DNA of 54,187 nt from Gammaproteobacteria bacterium (GTDB lineage: Bacteria > Pseudomonadota > Gammaproteobacteria > Coxiellales > Coxiellaceae), in assembly GCA_030429175.1 (NCBI GenBank), contig JAUIDD010000014.1, positions 1-54,187 of the forward strand, read 5' to 3'. The notes under the pieces were generated by a model that was given only the letters and a program-made list of their open reading frames with translations, was not told where the DNA came from and made no database searches. The position numbers and the translations under genes were made by a program. Positions 36,392 to 44,338 of this stretch are shown piece after piece (position 1 is the first letter of the stretch; every line of letters begins with the position of its first letter).

Positions 36392-36411
36392 TGCCAGGCG
36401 CGTGCCTGGCA
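36392..36411. terminator. TGCCAGGC hairpin between convergent genes
   Basis: Arms TGCCAGGC (36392-36399) and GCCTGGCA (36404-36411) flank a 4-base loop in the 36-bp gap between serA and the convergent chaperone-like gene. The core belongs to the same palindrome family as the elements at 4674, 4729 and 8211. It is likely to act as a bidirectional stop or mRNA-end stabiliser. Confidence 0.55.
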
Positions 36412-36420
36412 ATGCTTTAT

Positions 36421-36744
36421 CTAAGCAACCTCAGCTGCCTTCATCATCTTACCCGCAAGCTTCATAAACTTTTCCATAAAGCCATAAACAACACCGGTAA
36501 TTTCCGCGACATCTTCAGCATCAAGCTCATCGAGATCATCTTCAGTTAAGCCGGTTAGCTTCATGATGGCGTAATGCATTTGATCCTGCTCAGGCACACT
36601 CTGCAAACCACGAAAATGCTTGTACTTTAAACGTTGCACTTTAATTTCTGTGGTTTCATGCGCTTCTGGCATATTATGTGCTGCGTTAAAATCTTTCAAA
36701 ATAGTTGGCACTATTAATGTCACTGTTACAAAATTATGTGTCAT
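36421..36744 (-). CDS. Phage tail assembly chaperone-like protein (E/41/14 type)
   Basis: The 107-aa protein resembles the small tail assembly chaperones of Mu-like and P2-like phages. A short beta-type N-terminus is followed by a helical part with IMKLTGLTEDDLDELDAEDVAEI, the family's typical 'TGL...LD..D...I' block, and an amphipathic C-terminal helix. No other phage gene is adjacent. It follows the 762-aa membrane-repeat gene by 15 bp with an AGAGGT ribosome binding site, so it is part of that transcription unit. It could be a domesticated remnant or a chance structural look-alike. Confidence 0.55.
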   Translation of the reverse strand: MTHNFVTVTLIVPTILKDFNAAHNMPEAHETTEIKVQRLKYKHFRGLQSVPEQDQMHYAIMKLTGLTEDDLDELDAEDVAEITGVVYGFMEKFMKLAGKMMKAAEVA

Positions 36745-36759
36745 AAATTACCTCTTTAT

Positions 36760-39048
36760 TTAAACAACTGATCTACTAAACTGTAATTTTTCAAGTACAT
36801 CCTCTACCAGAATTGTATCACCGTTTGAAGCTTTTAATGCTTGGCTCTGTGCCACTTTAAACAGACTACACTGTTGAAAGCCGGCCATTGACGGACTAAC
36901 CGATACACCGTATTTATCACTCGCATAAACAATAAAAGCATTATGAAAAAGCTTCAGTATTTTTTCTATAGGTGAGCGCATGCCCAACATCCGTGCCAGT
37001 ATACGCCAACGACCTATCCAGTCTTTTCCTTCAAGGAATATACCAGAACGCACCATTTTAAGTGCGCCATTAAATATACGTGCTTCGCCGATTAATTCAG
37101 AATTAGGGCGTGCTTCATCCGCACGCTCAGTACCCGAGTAATTTGACCTTAATCCTAAAATATGCTTCCCAACACACGAAGCGCGATAGCCACGTATTAC
37201 CTTGGAGTATTTTAAAATTTTAATGATGACAGGCACAACACCAACTGTCGCCAATCCTAAAAATCCCTTAACAAAACTCTTAAAATTATTACGTGGTAAT
37301 CCATAATTCACAAGATTTTCATCTGTGATTGGTTTTGTTGCACGTACTATAGCGTGATACATAGTGCCAAAAGATTTTCTAAAAAAGAACACCAGCGGTG
37401 TACTAAGCACTGTAACAACAGCAGACACCATTATCGCGATATGCATGGGTAACCAAATCGGTGCAGACAAAATACCATAAACAATACGAGAGCAACGTGG
37501 GCGATTATCATCTTGCTCTGGATCTAAGGGCTTCACAAGTCCTTTCCATAATCTTGCTTGATAGTATAGCGATGTTGAAATACCAATTATTGGATTAGTG
37601 ATTAAACTTATTGGTAACCAAATAGGTGCTGTTAAAAATCCAAATACATATTTAACCCCACGCGGTCGATCATAACGATTCCACACGCCTTTAGCATGAG
37701 CCCAACGACGATTAGTAGCGCTATACCAAATTTTAAGCTGCTTAATTAAACCTTCTTTACAACCTAACCACAAATTTGAAAGTAAACACACAGGTATCCA
37801 AATGCAAGCAGAAGTGAGCACACCTAACAGCTTGAAAGGCAGTGGACGCCAGTCTTTGAGCCAACGTATTTTAAATTGATGCGCTGCCTCTACCGCTTCG
37901 CGAGTCGTATAAGTACCTAACACACGCCACATCAACTGCATTGATTGATAAGTATGACAGCCTAATATAATTAAAACCGAAATAGGCGACGATATAAAAG
38001 TAAATAAGCCTTTCGAAAACCAGTGACGTTTATCTTGCGCAAATTCTGTTTTAATACGACCAACTAACGTTGTTTCTCTATAAGCTTTCATTGAGGGTAC
38101 AAATGCACACACCATAGACATCACTGACCAGCAACTACCATAAATTGTATTAGTCACTACTGCAATTGGTAACCATATACTAGAGTTGATAATACCAAAA
38201 AAGCCACGCGCTAACTTATTACGATCATCTTGACGCCAAAGCATTTTATTTTCTGCACGCGTTCTATTTAGAAATAGACAACTTAATCGTAACATATGCC
38301 ACAATGACGTCAGACAACCATAAATAATATTAGTGACTACCGAAATAGGTATCAAAATCGGCACACTAAAAACCCCACTCATAACCTTAGTGATAATCGG
38401 ACGCTCATCCTCATATAAATTTTGGGTATCACACCATTTATAATTTATCATCACCGACATTGGCTTTAGAAAGGACAAAAAAGATTTTATAAAAGCTAAC
38501 ATCAAGTTAGACATAATTAAAAGCGATAGTGAGATATAAAAACTAAAAAAATGGCCAATTAATACTGCTACAGCACCACGCTGACGGCCATCATCATGAT
38601 ACCAAGCTTTCAACATTTGATCACGCTGACCACTATACTGAATGTTAATATAGTTATAATTCGTTTTTAATACAGACCAAAAAGATTTAAACGTATGACT
38701 CATTAACGTATATACCGGAAAAAGAGCACAACCCAACACACCACCAACTAAGTTATCAAATACACCATTATAAAGCTTATTATAAATATCAAAACCTGCA
38801 TTTTTTCGCATCCAAGTGCGCAGCGGCCTAGTCTGTGAAAACCCTGCTGGGAATAAACCGCCAGTAAGATACAATCTGATAGCAGGCGGCCCTAGAAAAA
38901 CCTTATCAAGAAACCATATATTAAAATTTACAAACGTGCAGACGCCCCCTTTAATTACCCACCAAACAGCTTTAATTATACGAGAAACCACTTCACACGC
39001 TTTAGTAAAAGCAGTAAAAATAGTAGATATATCTTTCCTTTTTTCCAT
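36760..39048 (-). CDS. Multi-pass protein built of ~60-aa membrane repeats, 762 aa
   Basis: Not recognised as a known family. At least six related hydrophobic segments recur about every 60 residues, roughly at residues 223, 280, 345, 410, 468 and 527. Examples are ILIPISVVTNIIYG, IWLPIAVVTNTIYG, IWIPVCLLSNLWLG and IWLPISLITNPIIG. Each is preceded by a small-residue stretch (GIINSS, GFLTAP, GILSAP) and followed by a charged Trp/Arg-rich linker. Weaker copies may occur before and after. The C-terminal ~170 residues are soluble. AAGGA precedes the ATG, 30 bp after hda. Proline-containing hydrophobic repeats suggest hairpins that insert into membranes. A secreted effector acting on host membranes is one possibility. 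Confidence 0.75.
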   Translation of the reverse strand: MEKRKDISTIFTAFTKACEVVSRIIKAVWWVIKGGVCTFVNFNIWFLDKVFLGPPAIRLYLTGGLFPAGFSQTRPLRTWMRKNAGFDIYNKLYNGVFDNLVGGVLGCALFPVYTLMSHTFKSFWSVLKTNYNYINIQYSGQRDQMLKAWYHDDGRQRGAVAVLIGHFFSFYISLSLLIMSNLMLAFIKSFLSFLKPMSVMINYKWCDTQNLYEDERPIITKVMSGVFSVPILIPISVVTNIIYGCLTSLWHMLRLSCLFLNRTRAENKMLWRQDDRNKLARGFFGIINSSIWLPIAVVTNTIYGSCWSVMSMVCAFVPSMKAYRETTLVGRIKTEFAQDKRHWFSKGLFTFISSPISVLIILGCHTYQSMQLMWRVLGTYTTREAVEAAHQFKIRWLKDWRPLPFKLLGVLTSACIWIPVCLLSNLWLGCKEGLIKQLKIWYSATNRRWAHAKGVWNRYDRPRGVKYVFGFLTAPIWLPISLITNPIIGISTSLYYQARLWKGLVKPLDPEQDDNRPRCSRIVYGILSAPIWLPMHIAIMVSAVVTVLSTPLVFFFRKSFGTMYHAIVRATKPITDENLVNYGLPRNNFKSFVKGFLGLATVGVVPVIIKILKYSKVIRGYRASCVGKHILGLRSNYSGTERADEARPNSELIGEARIFNGALKMVRSGIFLEGKDWIGRWRILARMLGMRSPIEKILKLFHNAFIVYASDKYGVSVSPSMAGFQQCSLFKVAQSQALKASNGDTILVEDVLEKLQFSRSVV

Positions 39049-39078
39049 TGATGACCATCCTTGCTTTATTAAATTTTG

Positions 39079-39777
39079 TTATTTTACACCCAACACACTG
39101 CGCACAAAGGGAATTGTCAAACGTCGTTGCTCGATCAATGACGCTTCATCTAATTTTTGTAGTGCCTCTAATAATACCGCCATCTTACGTGGATAGTGGC
39201 GCAATAAATACAAGCCCACTTCTTCTGATAACTCTAAACCACGGCGTTTAGAGCGCAACTGTAATACGGCAAGTTTTTGCGTATCATTTAAGGAGCGTAC
39301 TTGCAATACCAGCCCTTGTGATAAACGTGAGCGCAAATCAGGCATTATGCAAGGTAATTTCGTGGGTATCACATCGGCAGCAATAACCAATTTACAATGC
39401 GTGGTATGAATACGATTATATAAGTGAAAAATTGCCTCTTCCCACAGCCGCTGCCCAATCACCGCATTGATACCGTCTAGACATACTAAATCCATCGACT
39501 CCATGCCTTCAATAATATCTGGTGTAAACTGCTCATGCTCTGCTAATGGTAAATAAAGTGTATGACGATCAACCGAGTCTAGTGAATGACAACAAGCTTG
39601 CAATAAATGACTGCGGCCAACGCCCAAATCTCCCCACAAATAAACATATTTTTCGCCAGTGCCTTGTAGTAAGGCTCGTAAATTAGATAAGACATGCTCA
39701 TTATCTCCGACACAAAAATTGTCGAATGTCATATCATCGCGTAGTCCGAGACCTAATGGTAATTGTTCAACTTTCAT
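39079..39777 (-). CDS. hda: DnaA regulatory inactivator Hda
   Basis: The 232-aa AAA+ protein, with the sliding clamp, stimulates ATP hydrolysis on DnaA to prevent re-initiation of replication. The N-terminal clamp-binding motif QLPLGL is present at residues 4-9. Walker A is GDLGVGRSHLL (near 49), Walker B VCLDGINAV (near 98), and the arginine-finger region DLRSRLSQGLVLQV follows. Length is normal. It overlaps the upstream DUF2066 gene by four bases, the usual gammaproteobacterial pairing. Confidence 0.95.
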   Translation of the reverse strand: MKVEQLPLGLGLRDDMTFDNFCVGDNEHVLSNLRALLQGTGEKYVYLWGDLGVGRSHLLQACCHSLDSVDRHTLYLPLAEHEQFTPDIIEGMESMDLVCLDGINAVIGQRLWEEAIFHLYNRIHTTHCKLVIAADVIPTKLPCIMPDLRSRLSQGLVLQVRSLNDTQKLAVLQLRSKRRGLELSEEVGLYLLRHYPRKMAVLLEALQKLDEASLIEQRRLTIPFVRSVLGVK

Positions 39778-40877
39778 GAAACGTTATGATCCTGTGCGTT
39801 AAACTGATAAAACAAATTCTGCTGTTGTGGCGTATTACTCTGGATAAATGGCGGTACCTGCGGAATTAAATCTGCATCGTCTTGTAATGCAGCAACCAAC
39901 GCTGGCTTACCACCCACGACGTTCAATGTTAATTTCATCGTTGAACCATCAAGCTGCGAGACACCCACACGTGCCACAATATTTAATTGTTTTAAGTGTT
40001 GAATCACCAATGCATAAGTACTTAAATCAATCACACCAAAGATTTGTATATTAACCACAGACTGTAGCTTATCATTATCACGCACCGCTAACGTCGATGA
40101 CATGATGCTATCCATATCATTCATCGCCTGCGCTATCACTTCTTGCTGCGTTTGACCGATGGTATTCCATTGATGCGGCTGGCCATTCAACAAATACATC
40201 CACTGTCCCTGCCAACTGCCATCAACAGCCGTTATCACTTTACCAGCTAATACTGAATTAGATTGATAGCGCTTAGCCGCTGCTAATAATTTTTCGCTAT
40301 CAAAAAGGAAGTTCATGTCGGTATTCATATAACTTTGATCTTGAATATCCATCGTCGGCAAAATAATAGGTAGCCCCAAACGCTCAGCATTTTTCTTTAA
40401 CGCTGATACCAATGGAGACTGCTCATCACTCGCTAAAATTGGATTTGGATTGTTATTGGTTCTATCGATCTGTATCCAGGCTAATGTCATGGGTCGATCG
40501 GCACGCCACACTGTTTGATGCACCTGATGCAGTAACTGACTCAGTGCAGCAGGATCAAATTGAATGTTGGCATATAACTGCGTCTTACCATCTTGATCTT
40601 CTGACACATAACCAAAGCTTTGTACCAATTGATCAGCACCTTGTAAGGCTTGTTGAATTTCGGGTAATTGCGTCACACTCGGATTACCACTCATTTTCAC
40701 TAATACCTCAGCGAGCGCTTTTGGCGCAACACGCGCAATAGCTTGTGGTGAACGCTGTGTCACAGGGACACACGCTTTGCTTAGATTTGGCACGGTGTAC
40801 GCATACAAAGCACCACTCATCATGAGCAATATTACTACAAAACAAGCTTTCATCAGTCTTCGCATCGAAGCTACCAT
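39774..40877 (-). CDS. DUF2066 domain periplasmic protein
   Basis: This exported protein has the DUF2066 layout, a family of unknown function commonly encoded next to hda or purM in gammaproteobacteria; here it overlaps hda and lies near purM. I chose the ATG at 40877 (367 aa). A second ATG at 40865 (MRRLMKACFVVILLMMSG) would begin directly at the signal peptide, and the frame to 40922 adds an unlikely cytosolic extension. The signal peptide ends at ALYA. The mature part is a soluble alpha/beta protein with no catalytic motif that I can identify. Confidence 0.85.
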   Translation of the reverse strand: MVASMRRLMKACFVVILLMMSGALYAYTVPNLSKACVPVTQRSPQAIARVAPKALAEVLVKMSGNPSVTQLPEIQQALQGADQLVQSFGYVSEDQDGKTQLYANIQFDPAALSQLLHQVHQTVWRADRPMTLAWIQIDRTNNNPNPILASDEQSPLVSALKKNAERLGLPIILPTMDIQDQSYMNTDMNFLFDSEKLLAAAKRYQSNSVLAGKVITAVDGSWQGQWMYLLNGQPHQWNTIGQTQQEVIAQAMNDMDSIMSSTLAVRDNDKLQSVVNIQIFGVIDLSTYALVIQHLKQLNIVARVGVSQLDGSTMKLTLNVVGGKPALVAALQDDADLIPQVPPFIQSNTPQQQNLFYQFNAQDHNVS

Positions 40878-40999
40878 TGTGTTTAAATCATGATTTTGCA
40901 GTATACATGGACAGCTCCACAATATAAATAGACTTATCAGATAAAAAGACGTAGGCTTCGTCTATTTAAATTACTTGATGTTGTCCGCTGGAGAAGCCG

Positions 41000-42175
41000 A
41001 TGAGACCTGTTATTCGCGTTTTCCCTACCATTTTACACAGTCACGTCATTGACTTAGAAAATGGCAGTAACGCAAATATATGCGTGTCTCGCAGCTCAGA
41101 AAGCGACCCCCTCTACAACCAAGCACGTATCTCTTTTGCAAATCTCTATGCCAGCAACACACCCAGCGCCAAAGAAGCCACCGATGATGCTGCCAGTATT
41201 TCTTATATCGAAGGACTTCCTGCTATTGCTGTTGCTGACGGTGCATTTGGATCCGACTCACGCGCCCCCCAACAAGTCTGCAATGAAGTCTTAACACAAT
41301 TACTACCACACTTCACCTTACGACTTACCGAAGGGCAAGACCCGAATAGCGTGATGCAAACACTACTTCAACAAATCAATACATTTGCAACCAAGCTTAA
41401 CACACAGCCAAGCGGATTTATGGGTAACGTTAATTTTACTTTTGCTTGTGCTATTTGCTACTACACAGAACAAGAGCTTAGATTAAGCTGCATTGGCGTG
41501 GGCAGTGATATCATCGCCGTTTACCGTGATAATCATTACATTACAGTAAAGCCTGCTGAAAATATCGTATCGAATAATCGAGTCACAGCGATTATCGAGA
41601 AACAAGAAACAATACCACACCAAAAAATATTTCTTCCAAGCACCTCGCTTGAAAACATCTCATGCAACACAATAACACTCAAAGAAGAAGATGTGATTAT
41701 CGGGCTGACTGATGGTAGCTTTGAATTTCTTGAAGACCTAACACTCATCACAAGACCGATAACCGATCGTGATCAGACAATAATTGAACGCAGACTTCCT
41801 GAAACATTAAACGTCACACCCGAAAACCTGTTCACACACTGCCATGAACTATTCAACAGAGAAAAACAAATTATGGCAGATCAAGTAGCGCCTTATCGCT
41901 TTGGTGATGATGCACTTATCGCAATAGCACATATTCCTAATAAAGAAATTTCAAAACAAATCTTAAGCATGTCTCAACTACAAACGTCACCCAGATCCTC
42001 ACAATCACGTAGTCCATCACGCCCCCATAAACGCCCGAGCACAAGTAGTATAGGTAGTGGTATCTTTCAACCGCCAACAGTGGCATCTACCTCAAGTGAG
42101 AGAACACCACTTCTGCTAAAAGAACCTGAGATAGAAGCACATTCTTCTTGTCCTTGCTCATGTGTTGTCCTGTAA
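41000..42175 (+). CDS. PP2C-like phosphatase with CaaX-type C-terminus, putative effector
   Basis: The 391-aa protein has the order of PP2C metal-binding motifs: VADGAFG (D80), the central [21 protein letters not shown] (D238) and [11 protein letters not shown] (D303/D304). It is therefore probably a serine/threonine phosphatase fold, though divergent. There is no signal peptide. Residues ~325-391 are disordered and Ser/Pro/Arg-rich. They end in an acidic dileucine-type motif ERTPLL and a cysteine cluster finishing CPCSCVVL. The last four residues fit a eukaryotic CaaX prenylation box, with nearby cysteines that could be acylated. Such ends are known in Legionella effectors that use host prenylation. 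A host-membrane-targeted effector is inferred. It overlaps no neighbour; purM starts 22 bp after it. Confidence 0.7.
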   Translation: MRPVIRVFPTILHSHVIDLENGSNANICVSRSSESDPLYNQARISFANLYASNTPSAKEATDDAASISYIEGLPAIAVADGAFGSDSRAPQQVCNEVLTQLLPHFTLRLTEGQDPNSVMQTLLQQINTFATKLNTQPSGFMGNVNFTFACAICYYTEQELRLSCIGVGSDIIAVYRDNHYITVKPAENIVSNNRVTAIIEKQETIPHQKIFLPSTSLENISCNTITLKEEDVIIGLTDGSFEFLEDLTLITRPITDRDQTIIERRLPETLNVTPENLFTHCHELFNREKQIMADQVAPYRFGDDALIAIAHIPNKEISKQILSMSQLQTSPRSSQSRSPSRPHKRPSTSSIGSGIFQPPTVASTSSERTPLLLKEPEIEAHSSCPCSCVVL

Positions 42176-42197
42176 ATTGAACTTCAGATCAGATACA

Positions 42198-43241
42198 ATG
42201 GCGCCTATGAATAAACACAGCACAACTTATAAAGACGCAGGTGTCGATATTGATAAAGGTAACGCCTTAATCGACAAAATCAAAGCATCGGCTCAGCGTA
42301 CACACCGTCCAGGTATACTGGCAGGCATTGGTGGTTTTGGGGCAATGTTCGAAGTACCCAATCATTACCAACAACCCGTGCTAGTTTCTGGCACTGATGG
42401 CGTCGGCACCAAACTAAAATTGGCGATGGCACTCAATCAGCACAGTACCATTGGCATCGATTTAGTGGCAATGTGCGCTAACGATATTCTGTGCTGTGGC
42501 GCCGAACCATTATTTTTTCTCGATTATTATGCGACCGGCCAACTAAACCTCGAGCAAGCACAAGCGGTTATCGAAGGTATTAGCGAAGGCTGCCGTCTTG
42601 CTGGCTGTGCTTTGATTGGCGGTGAAACTGCTGAAATGCCAGGCATGTATCAAGATGGTGATTATGATCTGGCTGGCTTTTGTGTCGGCGCAGTTGAAAA
42701 AAATCACATTCTCGATGGCAGCAAAATTTGCGTTGGTGACAAAATTATTGGCATCGCTTCGAGCGGACCGCATTCAAATGGCTACTCTTTAATTCGTCAT
42801 ATTATCAAGCAGCATCAAATAGACATCCACAGTGAACTTGATGGCAAACCGCTTGGCGCTTGGCTACTTGAGCCCACTCGTATTTATGCCAAAGCGATTG
42901 CAGCACTGCTTAAACAAACTGATGTACATGGACTTGCGCATATCACTGGCGGTGGCCTTATCGAAAATATTCCACGTATTTTAAGAGATGATATGCAAGC
43001 AACGCTTAAACGCGATAGCTGGCAAGTACCAGCCATCTTTAACTGGATTGCCGAAACGGGCAATGTTGATCCACATGAAATGGCCAAAAGCTTTAATATG
43101 GGTATCGGCATGATTGCCATCGTCTCAGCTAATGAGGCTGAACTAGCACGCGACACCTTAATTGCTGCAGGTGAGACAGCGATAATTATTGGTGAAATCA
43201 GTGCTAAAGAAACAGGTGCAACAGTAGTGGCTTTTGTATAA
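42198..43241 (+). CDS. purM: Phosphoribosylformylglycinamidine cyclo-ligase
   Basis: The AIR synthetase (347 aa from ATG 42198) closes the imidazole ring in purine synthesis with ATP. It has [18 protein letters not shown] at the start, then [23 protein letters not shown] and [11 protein letters not shown], and the C-terminal [12 protein letters not shown] and [10 protein letters not shown]. The frame extends to 42162 but would then overlap the upstream gene. The ATG at 42207 is an equally plausible start, giving 344 aa. Its stop overlaps the purN start by one base (TAATG). Confidence 0.97.
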   Translation: MAPMNKHSTTYKDAGVDIDKGNALIDKIKASAQRTHRPGILAGIGGFGAMFEVPNHYQQPVLVSGTDGVGTKLKLAMALNQHSTIGIDLVAMCANDILCCGAEPLFFLDYYATGQLNLEQAQAVIEGISEGCRLAGCALIGGETAEMPGMYQDGDYDLAGFCVGAVEKNHILDGSKICVGDKIIGIASSGPHSNGYSLIRHIIKQHQIDIHSELDGKPLGAWLLEPTRIYAKAIAALLKQTDVHGLAHITGGGLIENIPRILRDDMQATLKRDSWQVPAIFNWIAETGNVDPHEMAKSFNMGIGMIAIVSANEAELARDTLIAAGETAIIIGEISAKETGATVVAFV

Positions 43242-43861
43242 TGTCCATCGTGGTATTGATCTCCGGGAATGGCAGCAACCTACAGGCAATGATCAATGCC
43301 GGCATCCCAATTGCAGCGGTGATCAGCGACAAAGCCGAAGCCTTCGGCCTAACCCGAGCTGAAAATGCAGGCATCCCAACCCGTATCCTCAGGCGTAAAA
43401 GCTATTCCAGCCGTGAAACCTTCGATGATGCACTGGCTAAAGTGATCGACCAATTCAAGCCAACACTTGTCGTACTCGCTGGATTTATGCGTATTTTAAG
43501 CGAAGATTTTGTCAATCACTTCTATGGCAAACTAATTAATATCCATCCCTCACTACTCCCCAAACATCGAGGATTAGATACCCACCACCGCGCGCTCAAA
43601 GCAGGTGATCAATTTCATGGCATGAGCATTCATTACGTATCCAGCGACCTGGATGCTGGACCCATCATTGCTCAAGCTCAAATTGAAATCAATCCTGATG
43701 ACACCGAATCCAGCCTCAAGTCTCGTATCCAAAAACTCGAGCATCGCTTCTACCCAGACATTATCGCCAAAATTAGGGCTAAGCGCATCAGCCTGATACA
43801 AGATCAAGTGTTTTTTGATGGCAAACCCTTAGCAAGAACCGGCATAATGCTGAATTTATAG
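43241..43861 (+). CDS. purN: Phosphoribosylglycinamide formyltransferase
   Basis: The 206-aa enzyme transfers a formyl group from 10-formyltetrahydrofolate to GAR in purine synthesis. Landmarks are the phosphate-binding LISGNGSNLQAM at the N-terminus, LAGFMRILS, the catalytic LINIHPSLLPKHRG (Asn and His), and SSDLDAGPIIAQA, which carries the catalytic aspartate. It is translationally coupled to purM. Confidence 0.97.
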   Translation: MSIVVLISGNGSNLQAMINAGIPIAAVISDKAEAFGLTRAENAGIPTRILRRKSYSSRETFDDALAKVIDQFKPTLVVLAGFMRILSEDFVNHFYGKLINIHPSLLPKHRGLDTHHRALKAGDQFHGMSIHYVSSDLDAGPIIAQAQIEINPDDTESSLKSRIQKLEHRFYPDIIAKIRAKRISLIQDQVFFDGKPLARTGIMLNL

Positions 43862-43904
43862 AAAAAATTCATATTTGCCTGTTTCACTAGTTGGATTTCC
43901 ACGC

Positions 43905-43910
43905 TATAAT
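43905..43910 (+). promoter_or_regulatory. -10 box upstream of ihfB
   Basis: A perfect TATAAT lies 46 bp before the ihfB start. The -35 region at 17 bp spacing (TTTCAC) is weak, so an activator or alternative spacing may be involved. Confidence 0.45.
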
Positions 43911-43956
43911 GTAGTTTATGAATTGCACAATCTCATGGAACCTAATGGAGTAACCC

Positions 43957-44316
43957 ATGGTCAAGTCAGAACTCATCATTAAAATTGCGAACAAACAAGA
44001 TTCGCTTTCACTCAAAGACGTTGAACTGAGCGTTAACCATATTCTCGAACGCATGAGTGAGACTCTAGGTCATGGCGATCGTATTGAGATCCGTGGTTTT
44101 GGCAGCTTCTGCCTCCACTACCGCCCACCCAGAAAGGCGCACAACCCCAAAACAGGTGCGCGCGTCTTCACCGAAGCCAAGTACACACCTCACTTCAAAC
44201 CAGGTAAAGACCTACGCGAACGGGTCAATGAAAGCCGCGGTCGTGTACCCATCACAGGTCATGACCACGAAGAAGAAGATGAGGATAACGATACTACCAG
44301 TGGCAGCTTCGTTTAA
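43957..44316 (+). CDS. ihfB: Integration host factor beta subunit with acidic tail
   Basis: The 119-aa DNA-bending protein resembles IhfB: start [18 protein letters not shown], then [17 protein letters not shown] and the DNA-intercalating arm [12 protein letters not shown], then [16 protein letters not shown] bends DNA in recombination, replication and transcription. The usual length is about 94 residues. Here about 25 extra residues form an acidic tail ([12 protein letters not shown]...), which is unusual for IHF. The stop is 23 bp from the end of the convergent 1010-aa gene. Confidence 0.9.
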   Translation: MVKSELIIKIANKQDSLSLKDVELSVNHILERMSETLGHGDRIEIRGFGSFCLHYRPPRKAHNPKTGARVFTEAKYTPHFKPGKDLRERVNESRGRVPITGHDHEEEDEDNDTTSGSFV

Positions 44317-44338
44317 GTTAACTTGAATCAGCACTCTA

